Source of the DNA: Pseudomonadota bacterium
Lineage (GTDB): Bacteria; Pseudomonadota; Gammaproteobacteria; Burkholderiales; Burkholderiaceae_C
Assembly: GCA_021847345.1 (NCBI GenBank)
Contig: JAJZTW010000002.1
Span: forward strand, 62,001 to 126,000
Length of the DNA: 64,000 nt
Direction: 5' to 3'
Shown: positions 48,503 through 57,960 of the stretch, one piece after another
Numbering within the stretch: position 1 is the first letter of the stretch
Layout of the letters: each line of letters begins with the position of its first letter
Translations under genes and position numbers: made by a program
Notes under the pieces: generated by a model
Told to the model about the DNA's origin: nothing
The model's database searches: none
The model's input: the letters and a program-made list of their open reading frames with translations, nothing else

Positions 48503-49228
48503 TCAGCGCCCGCGCAGGGGTTCGATGCGCAGGTGATCGCCGTCGAGCATGACCTGTGCGCTCCTGCCGGCCACCTCGGCGGGAAGCGCCTGCTCGGCGG
48601 TGCGGTACACCCCGGCGATGGCGACCAGCTCCGGCTCCAGTCGCGAGCAGAAGATGCGCGCCGAGGTGTCGCCGTGGGCACCGGCGAGCGCGCGCCCGCG
48701 CAGCGCGGCGTACACATGGATGTTGCCACCGGCGATGATCTCGGCGCCGTGGCTGACGGCATCCAGCACGATGACGTCACCGGCCGAATACACGCGCTGG
48801 CCCGAGCGCAGTGGCCGGTCGACCAGCAAGGTCGAATTCGCCGACACCCCAGCCTGCACGGGCGCCGGCTCGGTCGCCGCTGCGCTGGCGGGGGGCTCCT
48901 GCACGTCGGCGCCAGCGCGAGGCTGGGGGCCGTGCAGCAGCGGCAGCCGCGTGCCGTGCGCCTGGCCGTCGCCGGCCAGCACGCCCAGCGGACGCAGGCC
49001 GCGCTCGATCAGCCAGTCGGCCAGCGCGTCGACGTCGAGCGCGGCCTGCTCCGGCAGGCGGCGCAGGTCGATGGCCACGGCCTCGTCGCGGAAAAAATCG
49101 GGCGATGCGTCGAGGTGGCGCTGCAGCGCCTCGCGCAGCGCCTGCGCGTCGCCGGTTCGCGGGCTCAGCAGCAGGGTGTCGATGGCGCCTGAGCGCAGGT
49201 CGAACAGCGTGGGCTTGCGCTGCGTCAT
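48503..49228 (-). CDS. minC: septum site-determining protein MinC
   Basis: MTQRKPTLFDLRSGAIDTLLL; RSGQRVYSAGDVIVLDAVSHGAEIIAGGNIHVYAALRGRALAGAHGD. Confidence 0.96.
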   Translation of the reverse strand: MTQRKPTLFDLRSGAIDTLLLSPRTGDAQALREALQRHLDASPDFFRDEAVAIDLRRLPEQAALDVDALADWLIERGLRPLGVLAGDGQAHGTRLPLLHGPQPRAGADVQEPPASAAATEPAPVQAGVSANSTLLVDRPLRSGQRVYSAGDVIVLDAVSHGAEIIAGGNIHVYAALRGRALAGAHGDTSARIFCSRLEPELVAIAGVYRTAEQALPAEVAGRSAQVMLDGDHLRIEPLRGR

Positions 49229-49415
49229 GGCCGGTTCGCGCGCTGTGCGCCGGCGCGCCGGCGGGCAGGCCGGCGTCGGGCGGGGCGGGGTGGATGGATC
49301 ATGGTGCGTATGGTACTTGGACGCGTACTTGCCGGGCGCCGCGCCGGGGCCTATAACGCGGGTGCAACGCGGCTGCCCGCGGCCCAACCCTACGCCGCGC
49401 GGCGGCGCCCCAGCC

Positions 49416-51050
49416 ATGCACGATTGGTCCACGCACGACGTCGACAACGTGGTGCCGGCTCCGCCGGCCCGCAACCTGTACGACACCGACGCAGCATTGC
49501 GCGAAGCCGTGTTGCGCGAAGGAGCGGCCTGGGCCGACGACACGCTGCACGGCTTCGGCGCCGAGCTGGGGCTGCCCGGGCAGGCCGAGCGGGCGCGTCT
49601 TGCGAATGCCTTCCCTCCCGAGCTGTGCAGCCACGACCCGCAGGGGCGGCGGATCGACCAGCTGCGTTTTCACCCCGCGTGGCACGAGCTGATGGGCGAG
49701 ATCTGGCGCCGCGGGCTGCACTGCTCGCCGTGGCTGCACCCGCGCGACGGCGCCTTCGTGGCACGCGCCGCCGCCTTCGTGCTGCAGGGCCAGGTCGAGG
49801 CCGGCAGCCTGTGCCCGACGACCATGACCTTCGCGTCGGTTCCGCTGCTGCGCGAGCAGCCGGCGCTGTGGTCGTCCTTGCGCGCGCATCTGTTGAGCGC
49901 CGATTACGACGCGACCGACTCGCCGGTCGCGCACAAGCGCGGCATGCTGGTCGGCATGGGCCTGACGGAAAAGCAGGGCGGGTCGGACCTTCGCGCGATC
50001 TCCACCCGCGCGCGTCCCGCCGGTGGCGCCGGGGAGTTCCTGCTGGTCGGACACAAGTGGTTTTTCTCCGCGCCGCAGTCCGACGCGCACCTGGTGCTGG
50101 CGCGTGACGGCGATGCCGCGCCGAGCTGCTTCTACGTGCCGCGCTGGACTCCGGACGGCAGGCGCAACGCGGTGCGCTTGCAACGCCTGAAGGACAAGCT
50201 GGGCAATCGATCCAACGCCAGCGCCGAGGTCGAGTTCGAGGACGCCTGGGCTGTGCTGCTCGGCGAGCCCGGGCGGGGCATCGCGACCATGCTGCGCATG
50301 GCCCATTACACGCGCATGGACAACGTGCTGGGCTCCGCCGCGCTGCTGCGCGCCGGCGTCGTGGCCGCTGTGCATCATGCGCGGCATCGGCATGCCTTCG
50401 GACATCGCCTGGAGGACCATGCGCTGATGCAGGTCGTGCTCGGCGACCTGGTGCTGGAAAGCGAGGCCGCGACCACGCTGGCGCTGCGCCTGGCCTGGGC
50501 CTTCGAGCGGGCGCAGGACGATCCGCTGGCCGCGGCCTTGCAGCGCGTGGTCACCCCGGCGGCCAAGTTCTGGGTCTGCAAGCGCGCGGTGCAGGCGCTG
50601 GCCGAGTGCATGGAAGTGCTCGGGGGCAATGGCTATGTCGAGGAATCGGCGCTGCCGCGCCTGCTGCGCGAGGCCCCGGTGAACTCGATCTGGGAAGGCA
50701 GCGGCAATGTCGTGGCGCTCGACGTGCTGCGAGCCTTGCGCGGCGCCGGCGACGCCACGCAGGCCCTGCGCGAATGGCTGCGCGAGCAGCGCGCAGTGCC
50801 TGCGCCGACCCTCGACGACTTCGACGCGCTGTGCGCGCGCGCGCTGCAAGATCCATCCCTGGCGCGCCACGTCGCGCAGCAGCTCGTGCTGCTCGTGCAG
50901 GCCGCACTGCTGCGCGCCCATGCGCCGCAGCAGGTGGCGGACGCCTTTTGCGCGACGCGCCTGCAGGGCCCTGCGGCGGGGGTGTTCGGCGTCGGGCTGG
51001 CGCCGGGCGCGGCGGCGCCGCTGCTGCGGCGTGCCTGGCCGCTGGATTGA
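49416..51050 (+). CDS. acyl-CoA dehydrogenase, AidB-like
   Basis: MLVGMGLTEKQGGSDLRAISTRA; GHKWFFSAPQSDAHLVLA; VLGGNGYVEESALPRLLREAPVNSIWEGSGNVVALDVLRAL. Confidence 0.9.
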   Translation: MHDWSTHDVDNVVPAPPARNLYDTDAALREAVLREGAAWADDTLHGFGAELGLPGQAERARLANAFPPELCSHDPQGRRIDQLRFHPAWHELMGEIWRRGLHCSPWLHPRDGAFVARAAAFVLQGQVEAGSLCPTTMTFASVPLLREQPALWSSLRAHLLSADYDATDSPVAHKRGMLVGMGLTEKQGGSDLRAISTRARPAGGAGEFLLVGHKWFFSAPQSDAHLVLARDGDAAPSCFYVPRWTPDGRRNAVRLQRLKDKLGNRSNASAEVEFEDAWAVLLGEPGRGIATMLRMAHYTRMDNVLGSAALLRAGVVAAVHHARHRHAFGHRLEDHALMQVVLGDLVLESEAATTLALRLAWAFERAQDDPLAAALQRVVTPAAKFWVCKRAVQALAECMEVLGGNGYVEESALPRLLREAPVNSIWEGSGNVVALDVLRALRGAGDATQALREWLREQRAVPAPTLDDFDALCARALQDPSLARHVAQQLVLLVQAALLRAHAPQQVADAFCATRLQGPAAGVFGVGLAPGAAAPLLRRAWPLD

Positions 51051-51074
51051 GCCGGCGACGGACGCGCCGCGGTG

Positions 51075-51647
51075 TCAACGACGGGCGTAGCCGGCCAGGT
51101 TCAGTGCCTGGCTGCTCAGCCAGGCCGACAACAGTCCGATCAGCGCGCCGCCCAGCACGTCGGCGGGGAAATGCGCGCCGACGGCGATGCGAGACCAGCC
51201 CACCCAGAGCGCGAACGCCACGAGCATCGCGCGCAGCACCCAGTGCGCGCCCGGCAGCAGGCTGGCCATGACGGTGAAGGCGAAGGCGGTGTGCCCGGAC
51301 GGGAAACTGTGCAACAGCTTGGGCGGGCCGATCACGTGCACGGCGGCCGGCCCCAGCACCATCAGCGGCCGGGGCATGCTCAGCCAGGGCTTGAGCGAGC
51401 CCACCAGCAGCCCATCGACCACGTAGGCGACCAGCAGGCACAGCACGGCACGCGTGCTCAGCAGGTTCGGGCGCTTGAGCGCCAGCGCCAGCGCCAGCGC
51501 CGCCCACAACGGATAGTAGAAATAGTCCCCGGCAACGGCTCCCCACGCCGCCAGGTGATCCCAGGTCCAGCCCGAGCCGGCGTGGTTGATCCACAGGAAC
51601 AGATGCTGGTTGAGCCCGCCCCAGTCGTACCACCAGTGTGTCGTCAT
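51075..51647 (-). CDS. PAP2-family phosphatase
   Basis: LKPWLSMPRP / SFPSGHTAFAF / SRIAVGAHFPADVLGGALIG, the three PAP2 motifs. Confidence 0.9.
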   Translation of the reverse strand: MTTHWWYDWGGLNQHLFLWINHAGSGWTWDHLAAWGAVAGDYFYYPLWAALALALALKRPNLLSTRAVLCLLVAYVVDGLLVGSLKPWLSMPRPLMVLGPAAVHVIGPPKLLHSFPSGHTAFAFTVMASLLPGAHWVLRAMLVAFALWVGWSRIAVGAHFPADVLGGALIGLLSAWLSSQALNLAGYARR

Positions 51648-51682
51648 GCCTGCCTCGCTTGCCGGTCCGTGTCGCGTGTCGA

Positions 51683-52270
51683 TCAGGGCGCCAGCGCGCC
51701 CCAGCCCAGCGCACTGATCCACAGGCCGAGCCCGATCAGTGCACTGATGCCGGCCATGCCGAACAGCCAGCGCCTGCCGGTCAGCGCGGTGATCGAGGCC
51801 AGCGAAATGGCAATCTGCAGCGCAATGATGCTGCGCAGGATCGCAGCATGCGGTCGGCTCAGCTGCGCCGAATGCCGGTTGGAATGATCGGATTGCTCGT
51901 CGAGCTTGCGAGCCTTCTCGGCGATCTGCTCCTTTTGCGCCACGTACTTGGCGATCTTCGCGTCGATGGCGGCGCGACGCTCGGGCGGGGCGACGTCACG
52001 CGCGAGTTCCATCAGATGTTGCTTGGTGCTCACCGCCTGGTAATAGTTCCATTGGTCGGTGGCATGCGCCTTTTCCAGCACGGCTTCGTTCTTCGCCAGC
52101 AGCACCTCTTCCATGAGCACGGTGCCCTGGTAGCTGACCAGCGCGCCCAGTGCCGCCAGCACCGCGGTGAACAGGGCGACCCACTGATTCAGGCGCGTCG
52201 GCTTCGACTCGACGGCATGGTGCAGCATTTCCTCGTGGGGGGCATGGGCGTGAACGCCTTCCTGGCTCAT
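51683..52270 (-). CDS. DUF4337-type membrane protein
   Basis: N-terminal TM (WVALFTAVLAALGALVSYQG), coiled middle (AKYVAQKEQIAEKARKLDEQS), C-terminal TMs. Confidence 0.7.
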   Translation of the reverse strand: MSQEGVHAHAPHEEMLHHAVESKPTRLNQWVALFTAVLAALGALVSYQGTVLMEEVLLAKNEAVLEKAHATDQWNYYQAVSTKQHLMELARDVAPPERRAAIDAKIAKYVAQKEQIAEKARKLDEQSDHSNRHSAQLSRPHAAILRSIIALQIAISLASITALTGRRWLFGMAGISALIGLGLWISALGWGALAP

Positions 52271-52357
52271 GGGTGGATCGCTTCGGAGTAGGGAACGGGG
52301 GCGGCAGCGGGCAACCCTACGGCGCCCGCGAACCGCTGCTCGCGCGAAGTGTACGGT

Positions 52358-52376
52358 GCCGGGGCGAGGCCCCGGC
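52358..52376 (-). terminator. stem-loop at the 3' end of lolC/E
   Basis: GCCGGGGC-GAG-GCCCCGGC overlapping the first base of the stop codon complement; no T tract. Confidence 0.5.
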
Positions 52377-53668
52377 TATTCGTAGCGCAGCGCCGCCGCG
52401 GGCTGCAGGCGCGACGCGCGCCAGCTCGGATACAGCGTGGCCAGCAGGCTCAGGCCGAGCGCGATCAGCGTGATGCTCAGCACGTCGCCCAGCCGGGGAT
52501 CGCTGGGCATGGTGTGGATCAGGTACACGCTGCTGGGCAGGAACTGGGTGTGGAACACCCACTGCAGGAACGACACGATGGGGTCGACGTTGAACGCGAT
52601 CAGCAGCCCCAGCGCGACCCCGCACAACACGCCGAACACTCCGGTGACGGCCCCCTGGATCACGAAAATGCCCATGATCGAGCGCGGGCTGGCTCCCTGG
52701 GTGCGCAGGATCGCGATGTCGGCCTGCTTGTCGGTCACCGTCATGACCAGCGTGGACACGAGGTTGAACGCCGCCACCGCGACGATCATCGCCAGGATGA
52801 TGAACATCATGCGCTTTTCGATGACCACGGCTTCGAACCAGGTGCGGTTCTGCGCGGTCCACGGCTGCGCCACCAGGTCGGGCGGCAGCAGGGCCTGCAA
52901 CTGCTGAGCCACGCTCGGCGCATCGTCGATGCTGCGGGTCTGCACCCGCAGCCCGGTGGGTCCCTGGGTCAGGAACAGGCGGGATGCGTCCCGCAGGTCG
53001 AGCAGGGCCAGGCTGGAGTCGTATTCGTAGTGCCCGATGCGGAACACGCCGACCACGGTCAGCGTACGCAGGCGCGGGATCATGCCCGCCGGGGTCAGCG
53101 ATCCGCTGGGCACCACCATGGTCACGAGATCGCCGACGCCGACTCCGAGGCGCTGCGCCAGCGCTTCGCCGAGCACCACTCCGAAGGAGCCGGGGCGCAG
53201 CGCGGTCAGTTTGCCGGCGACCATGTGCGAGGCGATGCTCGACACCTGTGGTTCCAGCGCCGGGTCGATGCCCCAGGCCAGCACGCCGAACAGCGAATTG
53301 CCCTGCGCCAGCAGCGCCTGCCCCTGGACCACCGGCGCCACGCCGGTGACCTGGCGGTCGGTGCGAACCTTCGCGGCCAGCTTCTCCCACTGCTCGCCCA
53401 GTCCGCTGCCGTCCGCGGACAGGATCTGCACATGCGGAACCACACCCAGCATGCGGTCGCGCACCTCCTTCTGGAAACCGTTCATGACCGAGATGACCAC
53501 GATCAGCGCGGCCACGCCGAGCGCGATCCCGGCCACCGACACGAAGGAAATGAAGGAGATGAAGCCGTTGCTGCGGGTGCGCCGGCTGGCGCGCGTGTAG
53601 CGCCAGCCGATGAGCAGTTCGAAGGGCCACGACGAGGCGTCGGGCTGGCGGGTGGGCGCGCGGGTCAT
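52376..53668 (-). CDS. lolC: lipoprotein-releasing ABC transporter permease LolC/LolE
   Basis: ELLIGWRYTRASRRTRSNGFISFISFVSVAGIALGVAALIVVISVMNGFQKEVRDRMLG; C-terminal FtsX-like domain. Confidence 0.94.
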   Translation of the reverse strand: MTRAPTRQPDASSWPFELLIGWRYTRASRRTRSNGFISFISFVSVAGIALGVAALIVVISVMNGFQKEVRDRMLGVVPHVQILSADGSGLGEQWEKLAAKVRTDRQVTGVAPVVQGQALLAQGNSLFGVLAWGIDPALEPQVSSIASHMVAGKLTALRPGSFGVVLGEALAQRLGVGVGDLVTMVVPSGSLTPAGMIPRLRTLTVVGVFRIGHYEYDSSLALLDLRDASRLFLTQGPTGLRVQTRSIDDAPSVAQQLQALLPPDLVAQPWTAQNRTWFEAVVIEKRMMFIILAMIVAVAAFNLVSTLVMTVTDKQADIAILRTQGASPRSIMGIFVIQGAVTGVFGVLCGVALGLLIAFNVDPIVSFLQWVFHTQFLPSSVYLIHTMPSDPRLGDVLSITLIALGLSLLATLYPSWRASRLQPAAALRYE

Positions 53669-53783
53669 GGCCGCCAGTGTACGGGCTGGCGCGACGCCGC
53701 CCGCGCCCCGGCAAGCGGGCAAACCCCGAGGCTCATGCCGTTGTGATCCTGTGCAAGCCAGTCTATAGTGGCTTCAACGGAAC

Positions 53784-53807
53784 AAAACGTACCATTTTTC
53801 GAAAATT
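53784..53807. promoter_or_regulatory. candidate operator: AAAACGTACCATTTTTCGAAAATT
   Basis: Contains perfect palindrome TTTTCGAAAA (53796-53805); resembles 57961-57988 in the iclR/CoA-ligase divergent region. Confidence 0.45.
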
Positions 53808-53925
53808 AAGCGGCGAAAGCTTACGGCCGAATGACATTCGGGATTCGCAAACGCGGTGCCGAACGGCCGCGGGCACGGCGGGTTACCCGCCGCAAGACCG
53901 CTTCGATGACCTCCGAGGAGACCCC

Positions 53926-55272
53926 ATGAGTGCAACCCAATCCCAGTCCGCCATTTCCCCGCCAATGCAGGCGGCAGCAGCGCAGGCGGGCACGAGCAAG
54001 GCTCTGCTCGTGTTCGCCAGCACGCTGGGCACGACCATCGAGTGGTACGACTTCTTCCTGTACGGCGTGCTCACGCCGCTGGTTCTCAATCGCCTGTTCT
54101 TTCCCGACCTGTCGCCGGTGATCGGCACCATCGCGGCGTACACGACCTTCGCCGTGGGCTTCCTGTCGCGGCCGATCGGGGGCATCATCTTCGGGCACTT
54201 CGGGGATCGCATCGGTCGCAAGACCATCCTGGTGCTGACCATGCTGATCATGGGCGGCTCGACCTTCCTGATCGGCGCGTTGCCGACCACCGCGGCGATC
54301 GGCGTGGCCGCGCCGCTGCTGCTGCTGTTGCTGCGCGTGCTGCAGGGCATCGGCATCGGCGGGGAGTGGGGTGGCGCGGTGCTCATGACCATCGAGCACG
54401 CGAGTCCGGGGCGGCGCGCCTTCTACGGCAGCTGGCCGCAGCTGGGCGTGCCGCTGGGCCTGATGACCTCGGCGGCAGTCGTCGCCGTGCTCAACCTGCT
54501 GCCCGACAGCGCGTTCCTGGCCTGGGGATGGCGCGTGGCCTTCTTTCTCAGCGGCCTGCTGGTGGCGATCGGGCTGTACGTGCGCCTGAAGATCATGGAA
54601 ACGCCCGACTTCGAGCGGGCGCGCCGCGAGCGCCGCATCGTCCCGGTGCCGGTGAAGACCATGTTCCGGGACTTCAAGCGCGAGGTGCTGCTCACGCTGG
54701 GCGCGCGCTACGTGGAAGGCGCCTGCTTCAACACCTTCGGCGTGTTCAGCATCTACTACATCACCCATGCCCTGGGGCTGTCGCGCGGACAGGCGCTGGA
54801 CGCCGTGATCATCTCGTCGGCGCTGATGCTGCCCTTCATCGTGCTGGCTGGCTGGCTCGCCGACCGCTACGGACTGCGGCGGGTGTTCGCCTTCGGCTCG
54901 GTGTTCATCGCGGCCAGCTCGGTGTTTTCGTTCTGGATCATGCACAACTGGGGCGCCCACCATTTCGGCGTGGTGCTGCTGGGCCTGATCATCCCCTTCA
55001 CCTTCGGCTATCCGCTGGTGTACGGGCCCGAGTCCTCGCTGTTCGCCAGCCAGTTCGACGCGCACGTTCGCTACACCGGGGTGTCGTTCGCCTACCAGTT
55101 CTCGGGCATTTTCGCCAGTGGACTGACGCCGCTGATCGCCACCGCGCTGATCGGCGCCGGACATGGCAAACCCTGGCTGGTGGCCGGCTACATGGTGCTG
55201 GTGTCCGTGATCAGCCTGGTGTCGGTGATGCTGATGCGGGGCGTTTCGCGCTCCGACGCGCAGCGCGCCTGA
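53926..55272 (+). CDS. MFS transporter, metabolite:H+ symporter (MHS/ShiA-like)
   Basis: STLGTTIEWYDFFLYGVLTPLVLNRLFFP; RPIGGIIFGHFGDRIGRKTILVLTMLIMGGSTFLIGALPT; LQGIGIGGEWGGAVLM. Confidence 0.9.
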   Translation: MSATQSQSAISPPMQAAAAQAGTSKALLVFASTLGTTIEWYDFFLYGVLTPLVLNRLFFPDLSPVIGTIAAYTTFAVGFLSRPIGGIIFGHFGDRIGRKTILVLTMLIMGGSTFLIGALPTTAAIGVAAPLLLLLLRVLQGIGIGGEWGGAVLMTIEHASPGRRAFYGSWPQLGVPLGLMTSAAVVAVLNLLPDSAFLAWGWRVAFFLSGLLVAIGLYVRLKIMETPDFERARRERRIVPVPVKTMFRDFKREVLLTLGARYVEGACFNTFGVFSIYYITHALGLSRGQALDAVIISSALMLPFIVLAGWLADRYGLRRVFAFGSVFIAASSVFSFWIMHNWGAHHFGVVLLGLIIPFTFGYPLVYGPESSLFASQFDAHVRYTGVSFAYQFSGIFASGLTPLIATALIGAGHGKPWLVAGYMVLVSVISLVSVMLMRGVSRSDAQRA

Positions 55273-55303
55273 GCTCTGTCGCGGGCCTTGCGGCCCGCGG
55301 GAG

Positions 55304-55497
55304 GCGGGCTGGGCGCAGCCCGGCCCTGGGGGCGCTCACGAGAAAACGCAGGGCCGCCCCAAGTTTTCTCGACCCCCACGGGGGGCGGGCTGGGCGCAGC
55401 CCGGCCCTGGGGGCTCTCGAGAAAACGCAGGGCCGCCCCAAGTTTTCTCGACCCCCACGGGGGGCGGGCTGGGCGCAGCCCGGCCCTGGGGGCTCTC
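55304..55497. repeat. tandem intergenic three-hairpin repeat, unit 79 bp (about 2.5 copies)
   Basis: Units at 55340-55418 and 55419-55497, partial unit 55304-55339; each contains GAGAAAAC...GTTTTCTC, CCCCC-ACG-GGGGG and GGGCTG-GGCG-CAGCCC stem-loops; fills the gap between two convergent genes. Confidence 0.95.
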
Positions 55498-56929
55498 AGC
55501 ACAGTCCGTGGCGTTGGCGCCAGGCGCCGAACATGTCGTCGATGCCCGGTTCGTCGGGCATGCACGGTGACGCGATGCGCGTGATGTTGAGAAAGTGCAG
55601 GTAGTTGAGGTTGTCCGAGATGCTGTTGCCGCCCCAGGTTCCGCAGCCCATGGACAGCGAGAACGGCAGCCCGTTGTCGAAGCTTCCGCCGGTGGCGAAG
55701 CAATGCGCCTGGTTCACGATGATCCGGCATGCCGGCATGGTCAGGCCCAGTTGCAGCGCGCGTTCGGGCTTTTGCGAATGCAGTCCGATGGAGTGTCCGG
55801 CGCCCTCGAAGCCGTAGATTTCCCGAACGATGTCTTGCGCATGCTCAAAGTCCCGTGCACGGTACACGGTGAGCACCGGGGACAATTTCTCCCCCGAGAA
55901 CGGGTACCCGGGCCCGATGCCCGTTTCCTCGACCATCAGGAAGCGCGCCGATTCGAAGCCGTCGCCTTGCAGCCCGGCGACGTGGGCGATCAGCGGGGCA
56001 GCCTTGGCCGTCACCGCCGGCGACAGCTTGCCGGCCGGCCACATGGCCTGCTGCAGGCGCTGTTTTTGCCGTTCGTCGAGCAGCACGCCGCCTTCGGCCT
56101 GCAGCGCGCGCAGCATGTCCCGGTAGACGGACTCGACGATGACCACGCTGTTCTCCGAAGAACAGCTGGTGGCGTTGTCGAAAGTCTTGGAGCGCCGGAT
56201 CCGGTTCGCCGCCTGCGCCAGATCGGCGGTCTCGTCGACGATCACCGCCACATTGCCGGCGCCCACGCCGATGGCAGGCGTGCCGCTTTCGTACGCGGCC
56301 CGCACATTGTTCTGCGAACCCGTGACCACCACCATGTCCACCTGGCGCATCAGCTCCAGCGTGGCGGACTTGCTCACCGGAGCCGGCAACTGCTGCACCA
56401 GGTCCGCCGGCGCGCCGACGCGGCGCAGCTCCTCGGCGATGTAGCCCAGCAGCAAGGTACTGGTGCCATGGCCCTTCGGGGAGGGCGACACGATGATCGC
56501 ATTGCGCCCCTTGAGTGCGTTGATGATCTTGTTCGCCGGGGTCGCTGCCGGGTTGGTCGACGGAGTCACGGCGCCGACCACGCCCACCGGGCGGGCGATC
56601 TCGATCACGCCCCGGGCCGGGTCGTCGGAGATCACCCCCACCGAGCGGGCCCCGCGCAGGTCGCGCAGCAGGCCCAGGGTCTTGCGGTGGTTCTTGATCA
56701 ACTTGTCCTCGACGTTGCCCAGGCCGGTGTCGGCCACGGCTCGTTCGGCCAGCGCGCGGTTGCGCGCCGGCTCCATGATGGCCCAGCCGACGGCCAGCAC
56801 CACGTCGTCGACCTGCTGCTGGCTGAAGGTCTCGTAGACGCGCTGTGCGGCGCGCGCGCGTGCCACGCATTCGGCGACCTGCCGGCGCACCGGGTCGGTC
56901 TCGGGGGAGGCGGATGTGTTCATGTCCAT
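55496..56929 (-). CDS. CoA-acylating aldehyde dehydrogenase, SauS/EutE-like (possible sulfoacetaldehyde dehydrogenase)
   Basis: Aldehyde dehydrogenase fold: GVVGAVTPSTNPAATPANKIINALKGRNAIIVSPSP; FDNATSCSSENSVV catalytic Cys; SMGCGTWGGNSISDNLNYLHFLN C-terminus. Confidence 0.82.
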   Translation of the reverse strand: MDMNTSASPETDPVRRQVAECVARARAAQRVYETFSQQQVDDVVLAVGWAIMEPARNRALAERAVADTGLGNVEDKLIKNHRKTLGLLRDLRGARSVGVISDDPARGVIEIARPVGVVGAVTPSTNPAATPANKIINALKGRNAIIVSPSPKGHGTSTLLLGYIAEELRRVGAPADLVQQLPAPVSKSATLELMRQVDMVVVTGSQNNVRAAYESGTPAIGVGAGNVAVIVDETADLAQAANRIRRSKTFDNATSCSSENSVVIVESVYRDMLRALQAEGGVLLDERQKQRLQQAMWPAGKLSPAVTAKAAPLIAHVAGLQGDGFESARFLMVEETGIGPGYPFSGEKLSPVLTVYRARDFEHAQDIVREIYGFEGAGHSIGLHSQKPERALQLGLTMPACRIIVNQAHCFATGGSFDNGLPFSLSMGCGTWGGNSISDNLNYLHFLNITRIASPCMPDEPGIDDMFGAWRQRHGLC

Positions 56930-56987
56930 GGGAGGATCCTCGACGGGTCTGGTGGAGGCCCGGCGCCAGGGCGCCGGGCAGTGGTTT

Positions 56988-57854
56988 TCAGGCTGCCGCA
57001 TCGGGCCCATCGGCCGCATCGGCCGCATCGGTGGCATCGGTGGCATCGGTCGCATCGGTCGTCGCCTTGGCGGCGCCGCGGCTCCTGCGCGCCGGGGTCG
57101 AAGGCAGCATCGCCGCGATGGCATCGGCCGCTTCGCGCAGCGCCGGCAGGTGACCCAGCAAACCGTCGATGTCGTAGCGCGCCAGCGGCGCCTGCACGGC
57201 CACCGCACCCCACGCGCGATAGCTGTCGCGCATCACCGGAACGGCGATGGACACCATGCCCTGGATGAATTCCTGGTCGTTCATGCCCACGCGCCGGCGT
57301 CGGGTGTCGGCCAGCTCCTGGCGCAGCCGCGCGGCGTCGGTGATGGTGAACTGGGTCATGCGCCGAAGCGGCAGCGCGTCGACGATGCGGTTTCGCATCG
57401 CAGCCGGCTGCAGGCTCAGCAGCAGCTTTCCGCTGGATGTGCAGTGGATCGGCACATGCGAGCCGGCCTGCAGGTGCATGCGCAGCGGGGAGTCGGTTTC
57501 CACGCGGTCGAGGTAGACGATCTGGTCACCGTCGAGCGCCGTCAGGTTCACCGTCTCTCCCAGGGCCTCGCCGAGCTTGCGCAGCACGGCGTGGCGCGCG
57601 GTGGCCGGCCCGGTGTGCATGAGCACCGAGATGCTCATCTGGCGTACGCGCGGGCCGCATTCGTAGCCCTGGCCGTCGAGGTTGCGAACGACCAGCTGCG
57701 CCGCGCCAAGGGTTTTCAGGATGCGATGCACGGTCTGCTTGGGCAGCTGCAGGCCCTCGGCGATCTGCATCAGGCTCATGGATTCGGAACCGCTGAGCAG
57801 TTCGAGCACGCGGAACGCGCGCACCGCCGCGGCATTGGACTGGTTCGAGTTCAT
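56988..57854 (-). CDS. IclR-family transcriptional regulator with low-complexity C-terminal tail
   Basis: RAFRVLELLSGSESMSLMQIAEGLQLPKQTVHRILKTL HTH; effector domain HCTSSGKLLLSLQP; tail TTDATDATDATDAADAADGPDAAA. Confidence 0.92.
   Translation of the reverse strand: MNSNQSNAAAVRAFRVLELLSGSESMSLMQIAEGLQLPKQTVHRILKTLGAAQLVVRNLDGQGYECGPRVRQMSISVLMHTGPATARHAVLRKLGEALGETVNLTALDGDQIVYLDRVETDSPLRMHLQAGSHVPIHCTSSGKLLLSLQPAAMRNRIVDALPLRRMTQFTITDAARLRQELADTRRRRVGMNDQEFIQGMVSIAVPVMRDSYRAWGAVAVQAPLARYDIDGLLGHLPALREAADAIAAMLPSTPARRSRGAAKATTDATDATDATDAADAADGPDAAA
56995..57057. repeat. 9-bp tandem repeat (about 7 units, consensus g(c/t)(c/g)gcatcg) inside the iclR 3' end
   Basis: gccgcatcg ggcccatcg gccgcatcg gccgcatcg gtggcatcg gtggcatcg gtcgcatcg. 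Confidence 0.9.
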
Positions 57855-57960
57855 GGCGGATCGACCGGGCTGGAGACGGGTGGCGGGGCGGCGCGCGGCC
57901 AGCGTGACTGGCACCCGCGGAACGCCCCGAAAGGCAACTGTATCGATATCTTCTCGCTGG

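Noticed and set aside
55304-55497. CRISPR array
   Set aside because: Repeats are directly tandem with no unique spacers, and there are no cas genes.
55188-55730. Short ORFs across the 79-bp repeats (e.g. PQGRAAPSPPPVGVEKTWGGPAFSRE)
   Set aside because: Periodic translation simply reflects the tandem DNA repeat; hairpin content argues for a nucleic-acid function.
56995-57057. Iteron or origin-like repeat
   Set aside because: Repeats are inside the iclR coding frame with 3n periodicity and there is no replication gene nearby.
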